A stretch of DNA of 64,000 bases from NCBI GenBank assembly GCA_947646735.1, contig CANTFK010000015.1, positions 122,029 through 186,028 on the forward strand, given 5' to 3'. This DNA comes from Peronospora farinosa (Eukaryota; Oomycota; Peronosporomycetes; Peronosporales; Peronosporaceae). The position numbers were made by a program, and so were the translations under genes. A model generated the notes under the pieces. That model saw only the letters and a list, made by a program, of their open reading frames with translations, was not told where the DNA came from and did not search any database. The stretch's first letter is position 1. Each line of letters starts with the position of its first letter. This document shows positions 1 through 10,069 of this stretch, piece after piece.

Positions 1-2
1 CG

Positions 3-278
3 CTTACCAAGGTCATGTTGTTTCCATCGCCGCCTAACGCATCGACCAAGGCTGGCTTCACAGTCTACAATCGATTTTCCTCGCTTCCTGCCGAAGTAGT
101 TCACGAGCGAGAAAGCACCACTATTGTTGGTACGAGCAAGACCCACAAAAGGCCCCAGCCGCTTGGAGCAACACGTAATTTGCATTCACGTGGCCTTCCT
201 CCTAGGCGTCCTCAAAGCATGGAAATCGACCCAATCGTTCGCGCACCGAGTGCGTTCATCATCAAAGCTCGAAAGTAA
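3..278 (+). CDS. 3' end of unrecognised protein (partial)
   Basis: An open frame enters from the left edge and stops with TAA at 276-278; the first ATG inside it is at 15. The product (about 92 residues in view) is rich in Pro, Arg and Ser, with no domain or membrane segment I recognise. Codon choice looks coding-like, so I read it as the C-terminal part of a larger gene beginning outside the window. It could be a chance frame. No function is assigned. Confidence 0.35.
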   Translation, partial: LTKVMLFPSPPNASTKAGFTVYNRFSSLPAEVVHERESTTIVGTSKTHKRPQPLGATRNLHSRGLPPRRPQSMEIDPIVRAPSAFIIKARK

Positions 279-729
279 GAGTGATTAGTATTTATGTCGT
301 GGAGTTGCGAGAGACCAGGAGGACAGTAGGCTTAGAAAAGAACCAACTAAGTAATCTACCACAATCATGTCTTATTGGCGTCAACATTGTGGTAAAGGTA
401 GCTTGTAGCATCAAGCTACTACACGCAGCATGTCGGGGGATAATATAAACTACAAACTCCAATGGCAACGGTAACAAATGAAAACCAAGAAGCTCACAAG
501 ACTGTTAACAAAGCTTACGTTGATTAAAGAATGTTGCGCTTACCTTCCGTCATGACCAGCGCTTACTCGTCACCTTAAACCTTAACGGCTACAACTGGTC
601 CGGTGTGACCGGATACGGCAAAGGTATGATCGATACCTTATGAATGTCTCGGGGAAGAGCCTTCCTCATATCTGTAAGATACAAGTGCTAATGGTCAGAG
701 CTTCCAGCTGCAAATTTTTACATATAGCT
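279..729. other. intergenic, no gene recognised
   Basis: Only short unsupported frames occur here (for example a 61-codon minus frame at 292-477). The stretch probably contains the 3' ends of the flanking genes and the terminator of NAA20, whose stop codon is at 730-732. Confidence 0.5.
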
Positions 730-1372
730 TCACAACATCGTACCAAATGCGTCCTCCCCGTCTTCATCTCTTGAGTAATATCCCAACACTCGCCTATAGA
801 CCGAGTACCCAAACTTTTCATACATCTTGATGGCAAGCGAGTTGGAAACTCGTACAAATAGATCCACATAGTAGCCATTGTAGAGTTCTACCGACACATT
901 TTCCAAGTAGTCCATGAGTTTCTTTGCAAGACCAAGACGCCGAAACTCCGGAGCAACTGTCACTGCCGTTACGTGTCCGTGCCAATTTAACTCTTGTCCT
1001 TCAGCCTTGCCCATGACTGCAGGTAGAACAATAATACAAAAGGTAGAACGATAGTGTATTTCTAACCCAAACAACGACGTATAGGGAAAAGAAGACCCAA
1101 TTTTAATAAATTAAACATACTGTAACCCATAATAGTATTGTTAGGATCCTCCTGTACCAGAAAATAGTCGGGCCATTTAGACAAGTACTGAAGGTAGAAC
1201 GACATATTGTACTAAATGGATAAACAAGCAGAACTCTGTCAATTCTTGTCATAATGGAGAACAACTTGCGTGACAATAAAGCTGAGAACCTCACCGTCTC
1301 GGTAAGCACGTCAAGGTTGACGTTATTAAAACGAAACAGATCATCGCAGCAAAATTTGCGTGTAGACGTCAT
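730..1372 (-). CDS. NAA20: N-alpha-acetyltransferase NatB catalytic subunit, two introns
   Basis: Catalytic subunit of NatB, which with NAA25 acetylates nascent N-termini starting Met-Asp, Met-Glu, Met-Asn or Met-Gln at the ribosome. I read three exons on the minus strand: 1372-1295, 1211-1121 and 1016-730. The introns are 1294-1212 (GT..AG, 83 bp) and 1120-1017 (GT..AG, 104 bp). Splicing gives exactly 456 bases, 151 residues plus stop, about 27 shorter at the C-terminus than human NAA20. The N-terminus (CDDLFRFNNVNLDVLTET) is diagnostic. The acetyl-CoA-binding R-x-x-G-x-A loop is RRLGLA at residues 82-87, followed by YVDLFVRVSN and GYSVYRRV as in the family. It is divergent from the SET gene with a 133-bp shared promoter region. 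Confidence 0.93.
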
Positions 1373-1406
1373 AGTGCTTGAGTGATATCGCTCTTGACTT
1401 GGTTTT

Positions 1407-1434
1407 CGGTAAATACCGTTTGTACCGATCGGTA
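1407..1434. promoter_or_regulatory. four CGGTA/TACCG sites in divergent promoter
   Basis: Between the NAA20 ATG (1372, minus) and the SET ATG (1506, plus) lie CGGTA (1407-1411), TACCG (1414-1418), TACCG (1423-1427) and CGGTA (1430-1434). The last two form the perfect palindrome TACCGATCGGTA. Clustering in a short divergent spacer suggests a shared regulator-binding site; this is inference. Confidence 0.35.
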
Positions 1435-1441
1435 TATTTTA

Positions 1442-1457
1442 TCATTATCCAGATTTT
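1442..1457 (+). promoter_or_regulatory. oomycete-type initiator for SET gene
   Basis: TCATTATCCAGATTTT fits the oomycete Inr (TCAYTYY) followed by a T-rich flanking element, 64 bases before the ATG at 1506. Similar TCATTCT sites precede the permease and the hydrolase. Confidence 0.35.
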
Positions 1458-1505
1458 AATTTTTGGATTTTTTATTAGTCTTCGTGCGTGGCACTGACAA
1501 TTTCG

Positions 1506-1973
1506 ATGGACGACGACGAATTAATTGTGCTAAGGTCGTACTACCTCCTCAACGCCTCACCTGATCAAGATCTTGGCGTACAAGTACGTAAGTCGAATAT
1601 TCCAGGAGCTGGGAAGGGTTTATTTGCAACAAAACGACATGTTCAAGGTTCGATTATCTGCGAATACACTGGGGTAGTTTTATACAACCAGGAGAATGCG
1701 TGGAAGCTCAAGGACAAGTCATATCTTATGAAATTGGGCGATGGCAAATACATTGATGCACTGCATTGTCCACAGGTCTTAGCTCGGTACATTAATGACT
1801 GTAGAGGACATTTTGGAGGTTTTAACGTACACTTTGAGAAACGTCCACAAGACGACAAGGCCGATGTCATTGCAATGAGAGACATTGAACCAGGAGAAGA
1901 GCTGTACGTCAACTACGGTCGTCTGTACTGGCTCGCATATAACATGATGCACCCGAGCAATCCCGTGCGGTAA
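1506..1973 (+). CDS. short SET-domain protein (putative lysine methyltransferase)
   Basis: 155 residues if started at the ATG at 1506; an upstream in-frame GTG at 1488 is not a plausible eukaryotic start. Almost the whole protein is a SET domain: VRKSNIPGAGKGLFATK (the G-x-G AdoMet strand, about residues 28-43), CEYTGVVL (52-59), RYINDC (94-99), and the closing GEELYVNYG (130-138), which supplies the catalytic-region Tyr. The usual N-H-S/C motif after R[FY]I is replaced by N-D-C, so cofactor binding may differ. No pre-SET, post-SET or localisation signal is visible. Substrate unknown; a protein or histone lysine methyltransferase role is inferred from the fold. Confidence 0.8.
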   Translation: MDDDELIVLRSYYLLNASPDQDLGVQVRKSNIPGAGKGLFATKRHVQGSIICEYTGVVLYNQENAWKLKDKSYLMKLGDGKYIDALHCPQVLARYINDCRGHFGGFNVHFEKRPQDDKADVIAMRDIEPGEELYVNYGRLYWLAYNMMHPSNPVR

Positions 1974-2082
1974 GAAGTGAAATAAGTGAAAATACAATAC
2001 CGTATCACTTGATTCTGTATTGTGTTAACGAGATGAATGGAACGGTTGGCATTGACGCTAGTAATCACGTAGAGAGGCTGAT

Positions 2083-2223
2083 ATGGCAGCTGCTACATCC
2101 TCTTCGCTTGTACTGCGAGGCTTGAAAGTAGTGCCGTCTTGGTGTCCAGTACTGCTCAAGCTACTCGACAGCGACAGCTTTGTGCTCTGTACGGACACAA
2201 CAAAGGAGATCCGCAAAGGTTAA
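2083..2223 (+). CDS. 46-codon open frame, possible first exon
   Basis: ATG at 2083, TAA at 2221. The peptide begins MAAATSSSLVLRGLKVVPSW and looks protein-like. The AAAG|GTTAAT near 2216-2224 could be a donor site, but I find no convincing following exon. It may be a gene remnant or a small protein. Confidence 0.2.
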   Translation: MAAATSSSLVLRGLKVVPSWCPVLLKLLDSDSFVLCTDTTKEIRKG

Positions 2224-2262
2224 TAATCAATGTTCATGACCACCTGTTATAGGAGTTCCAGA

Positions 2263-2560
2263 TATATCGTACCTGTCGTGCAAGCTCGTCGTCCTAGGCA
2301 TCATGCTCGTTTACTGCCATCTCCTTTTCTTCATCCTTAGTCTTGCGCATGGCAGCAATCTCAGCCTCAACGATCTCCAAGAAGATACGCTCGCGGTTAA
2401 AGTCGTAGTCAAACACGTCCTACCGAAAACCATCACTTAATCATCGAAGTTTTACAGTTTCTTTCCTTGTAGAAATCGATTGTACCCTTTGCAGCAGATT
2501 TGGACTGAGCGAGGGCATCATGGGGGTAGCCGTAAACGTCGAATTAAGGGTGATGTTAGT
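2263..2560 (-). pseudogene. coding-like relic, unidentified
   Basis: On the minus strand two coding-quality segments follow each other. One contains DVYGYPHDALAQSKSAAKG (about 2545-2465). The other contains FDYDFNRERIFLEIVEAEI (about 2420-2300) and ends at a stop near 2297. Joining them through any visible GT..AG pair gives a stop, and there is a stop upstream, so I read this as a decayed fragment. Family not recognised. Confidence 0.25.
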
Positions 2561-3007
2561 ATACTGCAAGCAAATAAATATCGGTAGTCAGCTACTGCAT
2601 GAAACAAGAGAAAGTCACACATTTATAAGTAGTCAATGCACCTTTAGAATAGATGGAAGACCACTGGTGTGGACTGAGGATAATGTCATTCTTTTAAAGA
2701 TACTTTAAAGCCAGTTTCTTTCTTTTCAAGTCTTTGGATTATCGCTACTACGGGATTATAAGAGATGAATGTGAGCACTTGGCAATAAGATCATTCATCA
2801 TACATCACAAACCAAAGGAATTTCTTTTCGTGTCAATCGGATAAACCAGTTTTGCATTCAAAATATCGAGTTACAATTTTACATAACGTCGGACCCGAGA
2901 ATCACTGTACCCTGTTATAATCGTAAGATCGACATGTGCAGGTACTCTAGCATTTAATACCCATACGACCTGGACACCACTTCATCAACCCTGTGTAACT
3001 TTCGACG

Positions 3008-3493
3008 TCAACGTCGTTTAATGCCTTGCAAATCGAGTATATCTATGTCTTTGCCTCTTTTCCAGGGCCACCCATTGCCTAAGCGGCCTTTCACATCCTC
3101 CTGACCATCTTTGTCTTCTGACAGAGTGTCCATCCACGTGTTCTTCGTGTCAATTGATGCCACTGCTGCTCCATGTGTGGAGATAACCCACTCGTCCTTC
3201 TTCCAGTCGCGCTCGCTCACTGCACTGCGTTGTTGCGCCAGCGCCGTATCCACCAGATCGCTCACCATTTTCATTTGTTCACGTGCTTGCCGTAGCAACA
3301 GAGACACGTCCTCCTCGTGTCTGTAGGCGTCGAAGCCCGCGCGTATTTGACGCCGCACGTCCAGTCGCACGTCGACAGCCAACGGCTTTGTGATGCGAAG
3401 AAACTCTCGGTACTGCTTCAATACTGCCGTCCGGTTTATAAAATATTTCAGAGACTTGATCTCGGGCCCCAGCACCCGCTTCGTTTTGCCCAT
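3008..3493 (-). CDS. LYR-motif (Complex1_LYR) protein, LYRM2-like
   Basis: 161 residues, single exon, ATG at 3493-3491. Residues about 14-85 align by eye with LYRM2: KSLKYFINRTAVLKQYREFLR followed by the charged three-helix pattern typical of the fold. The signature Tyr-Arg is at residues 28-29, with Gln instead of Leu before it. LYR proteins bind acyl-ACP and the Fe-S transfer machinery in mitochondria and assist assembly of respiratory complexes. No obvious mitochondrial presequence is seen, as in many small LYR proteins. A hydrophilic extension of about 70 residues rich in Asp, Lys and Trp follows and is absent from animal LYRM2. Confidence 0.72.
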   Translation of the reverse strand: MGKTKRVLGPEIKSLKYFINRTAVLKQYREFLRITKPLAVDVRLDVRRQIRAGFDAYRHEEDVSLLLRQAREQMKMVSDLVDTALAQQRSAVSERDWKKDEWVISTHGAAVASIDTKNTWMDTLSEDKDGQEDVKGRLGNGWPWKRGKDIDILDLQGIKRR

Positions 3494-3623
3494 GACCTAG
3501 AGCAATTAGCACTTCGAATTATCGGCTAATTGAGCTCGTGAAAATTGGGTTTTGACTCAGGAATTAGTCAACTATCACTACTTTACATAACATTTTTCGA
3601 TAAAAATTTATAGATATGTTTGA

Positions 3624-3684
3624 CATTAGGGTAGGATGACGCGTTTCGCTAAACCATATCGAAGCGCGTCATCCTAACCTAATG
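3624..3684. repeat. 25-bp inverted repeat (hairpin)
   Basis: Arms 3624-3648 and 3660-3684 are reverse complements at 23 of 25 positions, separated by an 11-base loop. The core of each arm is AGGATGACGCG (or its complement). It lies in the spacer between the LYR gene and the permease relic. Possible explanations are a MITE core, a transcription-stopping hairpin or a replicated palindromic element. Confidence 0.75.
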
Positions 3685-3804
3685 TTACGTTTTACATTCC
3701 ATTAACATATCTGCGTGATAAAACATCATGTTTCAAAAGTGCATTCATCGACATGAACAGCCATTCGACATTGTAGCAAGTATAAATTCGTATTGCACCG
3801 CGGT

Positions 3805-4770
3805 ATCTTCAGTATATGCTGTCGAGCAGTATCTTCTCTTGAGGAGAGGCGTCGCTTACTGACAGGTGACCCAGCAGGTTCGCGAAGGTTTGGGCAATTA
3901 TCACTATTACAAACTCAAGCAAAAGCACCGTCCAAGGTGCAGAAACATTATCTAGAAAATTTCGACTTGCGTAGCCTCTAGTTGCTGCCAGCACTCGCGA
4001 ACCGAGCTGTCATAACCATAAACGCGTACGGAGTAAACGACATTTATGATGGCGTCAGCGGTGTTAAGCATCCGGGGGCAGCAAAACAGTAGGAAGTACA
4101 CCTCGATGATGAAGTAATTCTTGACACGCATCTCGTTTGGCTTCAACAGAAAGCTGGGCAGTCGCATGTCTGATGTACGATGTAACCCGAAAGCAAGATG
4201 CACTGATCGACGTAAAAAGAGTCATGGAGAGACGTCGTGTGCCTTCGAGTAATAGCACGTCTGAGCTCACATATATACCATGATTGCCTTTGAGTGGCTA
4301 TACAGCGAAGACACCAATGGGTAAAAACTGATGCTGAATCGTACATGTTATAAGCATAGTTGTCTGGAACACACTTAAGGCTTGCTCTTCGACGTTGTTT
4401 GATGATGATTCAAAGTAATACTCAACATAGCGGCACCGAACCTAGAACAACCGCGATAAAGGCGTTGCCATCCAACGAAAGCCCAAAAGCGACCTCGAGG
4501 AATCCGCTCTCGTCTTGTCCAGATTAACACGCGAGTTCCCATACCGTTCACGACAAAAGACTTGCACAGCAACGTGATGGAGGTACATAACGGGAGTTTT
4601 CAGCAATAATTACGATTGCCAGCCCCTCCATACAAACAGAAGCGCCATGGTGCATGCCAGACCAAGTGGCCGACACGACACCTGTAGGAACGTGTACGAC
4701 ACGATACTTGAGCAGTGGCAGACCCTTTTGATAACAGCTTGCATGATTAATCCAGGAAGTTTAAATGTCG
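3805..4770 (-). pseudogene. decayed amino-acid permease copy 1
   Basis: Translated fragments on the minus strand follow the order of the intact permease at 6729-8810. Near 4700 there is PTGVVSATWSG (intact ATGVVSATSG). Near 4400 there is ESSSNNVEEQA (intact ESSSNYVEEQA). At about 4140-4050 there is NYFIIEVYFLLF and AIINVVYS. Near 3920-3850 there is APWTVLLLEFVIVIIA and TFANLLG (intact APWATVIIG...IFANLLG). Frames change repeatedly and stops interrupt it. It covers roughly residues 170-500 of the parent. Confidence 0.75.
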
Positions 4771-6670
4771 GTCCGCTCTAACTTGGGCACGTGCAAGTGC
4801 TGCGAGCGGGAAAACTGCCGAGTTTGGCCTTACGACGGACCTTCTTCCGTTTCATTTAAACCTTGCGGCGTCAGACGTTGGTCCTGCTTCTATGATCGGC
4901 ATCGTTGAAGCATTTTGCAGTAAATGTCCATGACTGAGTTGAACGTTTGGGTTTGCAGTGTAAGACCAGACCGACTCCACAAATGAGGAAAATAGGAATT
5001 TGAAAGCGTTTCGGTTTTTGTTGTAGATGTAAAAGCGTATCTGTATTGAATACTTGAAGTCGTCTTCTCGCCCACGGCTCCACGGGCTGGAATAGTTGAG
5101 GCAATGATAAGCCGATGGCCCTTCGCTGGCTTCTCTTTCTCTATAACAGTCTTGGCGACATTCTTTTCACAAACCTAATTGTCATGCCCTCATCCTGATG
5201 GATGGTGTTTGCGAGATGGCAGGCACATACCACTATCTCGTAAGAAGGCTTGGACGCAAACTTGACCCATGTTTGTATAGAACATACTTTCTACTTACCG
5301 TTATGACATGTAGCTGCGGATACGCTAAGAATACAAGCGCCGAGTTCCGTGTTCGCTGTTATAAAATCACCAGCTCGTGTTGATCAGTTTCGGGCACATC
5401 AGTCATATGGACGATAATTCAATAAACTCCGTTGTTGGCTTGACTGAGGACACCTAGAGCGAGGTTGCCGCCAATGTGTGCTTGCTGTAATCAAATTGCT
5501 TGTAAGTGTCCAAGGGACTTGTTCAGTACCTCAAGTTCATTTCTTAGCGTAAGCTGAGCCAGTATTTGCATTACTCTACTCCGTGCAAATAGGGACTTGC
5601 CATCAGTAGTCCCTGTTTAGAAGACGTGTGGTTTGTATCCAGCTCCGTGCTTGGGAGTCGAATACGGCAATCCAGTATATCAACTCGCTGAACGTGTAAA
5701 TCAGCAGCGTGCAGGCGTGTAGTAGAGAATACTTTATTGATAGCATAATTCCCTTGTCATCACTACTTTGATCCACCTGTTAGTCGCTCTAAAATTCTCT
5801 CCTGGGTGTACAAGTGTGTAAGAATCGGGATGTCTTTATAATATCTAGAAGTTATTCCTGGTTGACTCGTAAACTTGATCCATGAAAAAAAGTCGGCAAC
5901 GATTGTCACTCCGTTTGATTTTGCGGGGAGATTCACGCTGTTATACAACTTTTTTCACGACGGAGTAAAGTTTTCGCTTCTAGAATCAGCGTAGTCTTTA
6001 CGTTGCCGATGCGTTGCGATGCATACTTTTAGTCGAACTGTTCTCACAATTAGCGCCAACAAATTTTTGTGCCGAGTTGTGGTAGCCAACGCATCATGCG
6101 GCAAATGATAATTTTTTTTCTAGCAGCCGTTGTCCAAAACCGATGCTTCAATCCTCTCATATCTGAGATCCGCCTTCTCTGACTCAGTATTAATTGTAAA
6201 GAAAAACGATAGGCCATCGACTAGGCGGCTCAATGCTGAGCTGGTCGACGAGATCTTACCGAAACGTACACAATGGAAATTGGCAATTGCATGGCGTGGA
6301 TTTTATCTCATGTGACGAGGTAACTTTGCAACTTTTTTCCGCCTTTTTCGAGAACAAGCATGTCCCGTTTTTGATACTAGTGTCTCCGGGGAAAAGACAC
6401 GTCAATTGCTTCTTTACTAAACAAGTTTATAGGGAGGGGCGACGTTGCCCTGCCCATCCGGGAAGTGCGGGTCGGTGCCAGAGCAGCGTCCAGTTTGTGA
6501 CGGGCGCTTTTCCCACAAAAAGAGCCCTTGAGGGGAGGGAAGACACGCCTCGTCTCTCGATACCTAGTTACAATCAGGATAGGCGACATTGGTCCTCATC
6601 GTCAGACACATACTGATCGTTATATATCGCGCTACCCCTTCAACCCCAAGCACACTTCAGTTTACATGCA
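4771..6670. other. gene-poor stretch upstream of permease
   Basis: No intact gene. A short minus-strand patch near 5420-5470 (GNLALGVLSQANNGVY) weakly resembles permease residues 327-345 and may be a further relic. The frames at 6233-6616 and 6130-6315 look non-coding. Confidence 0.4.
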
Positions 6671-6672
6671 CG

Positions 6673-6680
6673 TCATTCTG
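6673..6680 (+). promoter_or_regulatory. initiator-like site of permease gene
   Basis: TCATTCTG at 6673-6680, 56 bases before the ATG at 6729, fits the oomycete initiator consensus TCAYTYY. Confidence 0.3.
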
Positions 6681-6728
6681 CTTCTTGCCACGTCCTAAAC
6701 AAGTTGTAAAATCCTCATTTACATTCAA

Positions 6729-8810
6729 ATGGTCTCAAGCACTAAAGAAGAAAGAAACACCAGTAATAGCAATCACATGCCGTCTCCACCCTACATGGAA
6801 ATCCAATCGCCTTGCTCCATCGATAATCTTCCTGCTGTTAATATGCGTCGTCGCAAGATCGAGATCGAGATTGTCGAGGGTGCTCGCAAAGGTCCAACGT
6901 GGCAATTCCCTGGCTCAGGTTCCTCGGAACATGTACAGGTACCTCAGACTGAACTGATTGAGATTCAAAAGGAACTGGATCAGCCTAAGAAGTTGCTTGG
7001 AGAGCTGCCGGCTACTGCCATCTCTGGTAATGATATTTTGTCTAGTGTCCTGTACTCGGCATCATCTGTGGCTTTAAAATCGGGCAAACTCATGCCAATT
7101 CCATTGCTTATGGTGTCCATTTTGCTCTACTTCTTTCGATTTATCTACGAAGAAGTAGTTACTGCCATCCCCATGAACGGTGGTACCTACAACGCTTTGT
7201 TAAATACGACATCGAAACGTACAGCAGCTGTAGCCGCCTGTCTCAGCATCTTGTCGTACGTGGCCACTGGAGTGGTATCAGCCACGTCAGGTGTGCGGTA
7301 TCTGAACAACCAAGTGGACATTCCGATTGTCGGATCTGCAATTATTTTGTTGGGAGCGTTTGCACTTTTGGCGGTGATGGGAATCACAGAAAGCTCTCGC
7401 GTGGCTGTTGCAATCTTCTTGCACCACATTGTTGTCCTCTTGATCCTCTTTGTGTCGTGCGTAGTCTATTGGTTCAATCACTCGCACGTTTTTAGCGACA
7501 ACATGCATGCCGGATATCCCAAAGTGGACTTTGCTGGATCAATGCTTGACGGTAACATCTTTACGGCAGTTTTCTTCGGCTTTGGTGCATCAATGTTGGG
7601 TATTACCGGTTTTGAGTCGTCATCCAACTATGTAGAGGAACAAGCTCCGGGCGTCTTTCGCAAGACGCTTCGCAACATGTGGGCACTCGTCACATTTTTC
7701 AACATTGGCCTTAGTATCGGTATTCTTGCTGTGCTGCCCCTGGAAGGTGATAATGGAATTTACAAAAGCTCGGATGACCTTCTTGCGATGGTAAGCCGAG
7801 AAAGTGTGGGGAGCTGGTTCGAGACGTGGATTAGTATTGATGCCTTCATTGTGCTGAGTGGCGCCGTCCTGACCTCGTATGTCGGAATATGCGGTCTTGT
7901 TCGCCGCCTGTCAACGGACCGTGTGCTGCCCGCATTCTTGGCGAAGACAAACAAGGCGCGCGGTACCAACCACTACATCATCGGCATCTACTTCTTGTTG
8001 TCGGCAAGTCTCGTGCTCATTCTCAACGCCGATGCTAGTACTGTAAACGGTGTGTACACGTACTCCTTTCTTGGACTAATGGCGATGTTTTCGTGCGCCT
8101 GTATGTTGCTGAAGGGCAAGCGTTCCGAAATTCCCCGAGACATCCACGCACCGTGGGCTACAGTAATTATTGGATTTCTATTAATTCTCGTGGCCATTTT
8201 CGCAAACCTCCTGGGTGATCCCAAGGTCCTCATGTACTTCGCTATCTATTTCATCGTCGTGATTTTTGCAATGTTTGTCATGTTCGAGCGTGTCACAATT
8301 TTACGATATGCTTTGGTTATGTTGAAGAAAATGGCTCCCTCAAGCTACAGCAAAGCTGGTGGAGTTAGTCTTACGGTGAATCCTTCGTCAGAAGTGGAGC
8401 ACACCGGAGCTCGGGGTGGCCGCACCATCGCTCGCACCATTCTCAGCATTCGTAACGCCCCCATTGTCTTCTTCTGCAAGGTTCCAGATCTCACGATCAT
8501 CAACAAGGCCATCATGTATGTGCGCCGCAACGAGCAGACGCATACACTGCGTATTGTCCACGTATTCGAAGACGAAGAGGCAAGTGCCCCTGTGCTCGCG
8601 TCGCTTCGTGAGATGGCAGCGCTGTTCGACAGCATGTACCCAAAGATCCGTGTAGACTTTGTTTCGGTGCACGGCGAGTTTGGTCCGGCAATAATCGAGT
8701 GGCTATCACGGACGATGAACGTGCCTCGCAACATGATGTTCATCACCCAACCTGATTTAATATCGGCCGAGCGCGTATCGTCAGCCGGCGTTCGTGTCAT
8801 AACGGCATGA
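6729..8810 (+). CDS. amino-acid permease, APC superfamily, with cytosolic C-terminal domain
   Basis: 693 residues, uninterrupted. A hydrophilic N-terminus of about 100 residues (with an acidic/basic RRRKIEIEIVEGARKG patch at 40-54) is followed by about 12 hydrophobic segments between residues 104 and 530. Family marks are AIPMNGGTYNALL in the TM1-TM2 region (146-158) and GFGASMLGITGFESSSNYVEEQ (284-305), the TM6-like substrate region of APC transporters. A soluble tail of about 160 residues (532-693) includes an alternating beta-alpha stretch (APIVFFCKVPD, LRIVHVFEDEE, VDFVSVHGEFGPAIIEWL) resembling a universal-stress-protein-type domain, as in some APC carriers. Predicted location is the plasma or another cell membrane, importing amino acids or polyamines; substrate unknown. 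Decayed copies lie on both sides in the opposite orientation. Confidence 0.88.
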   Translation: MVSSTKEERNTSNSNHMPSPPYMEIQSPCSIDNLPAVNMRRRKIEIEIVEGARKGPTWQFPGSGSSEHVQVPQTELIEIQKELDQPKKLLGELPATAISGNDILSSVLYSASSVALKSGKLMPIPLLMVSILLYFFRFIYEEVVTAIPMNGGTYNALLNTTSKRTAAVAACLSILSYVATGVVSATSGVRYLNNQVDIPIVGSAIILLGAFALLAVMGITESSRVAVAIFLHHIVVLLILFVSCVVYWFNHSHVFSDNMHAGYPKVDFAGSMLDGNIFTAVFFGFGASMLGITGFESSSNYVEEQAPGVFRKTLRNMWALVTFFNIGLSIGILAVLPLEGDNGIYKSSDDLLAMVSRESVGSWFETWISIDAFIVLSGAVLTSYVGICGLVRRLSTDRVLPAFLAKTNKARGTNHYIIGIYFLLSASLVLILNADASTVNGVYTYSFLGLMAMFSCACMLLKGKRSEIPRDIHAPWATVIIGFLLILVAIFANLLGDPKVLMYFAIYFIVVIFAMFVMFERVTILRYALVMLKKMAPSSYSKAGGVSLTVNPSSEVEHTGARGGRTIARTILSIRNAPIVFFCKVPDLTIINKAIMYVRRNEQTHTLRIVHVFEDEEASAPVLASLREMAALFDSMYPKIRVDFVSVHGEFGPAIIEWLSRTMNVPRNMMFITQPDLISAERVSSAGVRVITA

Positions 8811-8999
8811 TGTCAATAGCAATGAAATAGTTAGTCAATGCAAGGAAAAATTTCCTTTCGTAAGTAATCTTAGCCTCAAAGTCAGTTGCGTTGATCTTAC
8901 TGTTTGCTAGTATACATTCTTAGAAAATGTGCAAGAAGCTCAGGCGCTAAACAAAAAATCGCATTAACGCTATGTGGCAGCCGAGGAACATCTTTCACT

Positions 9000-9760
9000 C
9001 AGCATTATTCATGGCTGATGGCAAATAAAACGATGCCGTCTTATAAACAACAACATGTTCTTTGCAACTTCAGTAGTCCTAGTTGTGCGTGCATGAAAAT
9101 CTGTAAAAGCATTATAAGTCTTTAAACAATTCACAAAGGTGAGGATATCCACAGAATGCAAGCATCGACGCATAAAGCCGAACAAAATCAACGTGAACAC
9201 ATTTCTGTCTGGCAGAAATGTAACAGAATCCACCTCCAGCTCTTCATGGTAGAAGATGTGCGAGTACTGGAAACCGTAGACACTCCACGCCACTCACCAC
9301 AAATAGTGGTGAAGAAAATAAATTGCTGCTACTTGAAAGCTTCGGCAGTACCATACTTGACGATAGTGCGATAGCACGATATATAACAATCGCGCAGCCA
9401 GCGATAGACAATTCAACTTGGTTGTTGAGATAACGCACACTCAACGCGAACGACACGACACCTATTTCCACATTACTACAATACTCAAACACGCTGCCAC
9501 CGCGTAGTACGCTTAGAGGTCGTTTTGAGTAGGTGCCGCCATTCATAAGTATTGCGATGACGACAGCCTCGGTGATGAACCGACGGCGACGTTATGAGTA
9601 GTGGAATGACATGATCTTGCCGGAGTCGGTTGCAGTGGACGATGCACGCTGGACGAGATGTCGTTTCACAGATTGCCAGCTCGCCTAATATTTCCGAAGC
9701 TCATTCAGCTTATGTTGAGTGAGCCAAAAAAATTGAGATCTCCACGTTATCCATGTTTTG
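9000..9760 (-). pseudogene. decayed amino-acid permease copy 2 (N-terminal half)
   Basis: Minus-strand fragments run from about 9700 (GNDI-like, SSTATDSGKIM for intact SSVALKSGKLM) through FITEAVVIAILMNGGTY (9590-9535) and VRYLNNQVELSIAGCAIV (9440-9390). They end with VYGFQYSHIF...VFTLILFGF at 9290-9180, matching intact residues about 100-285. Small deletions and frameshifts interrupt it. The C-terminal half is absent here. Confidence 0.8.
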
Positions 9761-10069
9761 AAGCCCGAGGACTGTTACAGTCCCATTGATCGTTGTCCAT
9801 TACGTCGATCTTCCGCGTCGAAGGCTAGACACGTCAGCTGGCCATCGATTGCAACTTTAGGAAAGAAGTCACCTTGATAAGCAGATGCCGGCGACGGTGT
9901 CCATCAGAGCTCAATTAATTCCTTTTCGAAACTTTGCTGTGAAGATAGACGAATTTGAAGCCGACTAGACTCTACCAAGGCTGGAGTACTATAATGAACC
10001 TATCGAGAGTACATTTGTGGAGTTAAAATTGCAAAATGCCTGTTCTTCGTAGCCCGTTGTCAGACATTA

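Larger units (their letters stand above)
1974..3007. other. intergenic stretch with small frames and a coding-like relic
   Basis: Apart from the two weak items listed separately (2083-2223 and about 2263-2560), I see no gene. A 62-codon plus frame at 2520-2708 has no recognisable content. The remainder is AT-rich. Confidence 0.4.

Noticed and set aside
666..878. 70-codon minus frame overlapping NAA20
   Set aside because: A shadow of the NAA20 last exon in another frame.
1488..1505. Upstream GTG start for the SET protein
   Set aside because: Nuclear genes of oomycetes start at ATG; the ATG at 1506 follows and the domain is complete from there.
6233..6957. Frames of 127 and 122 codons upstream of and overlapping the permease start
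   Set aside because: Low-complexity composition with no recognisable domain; they lie in the promoter or overlap the permease N-terminus in another frame.
8345..8800. 151-codon minus frame inside the permease
   Set aside because: An antisense shadow with no domain, although its translation was useful for recognising permease copy 3.
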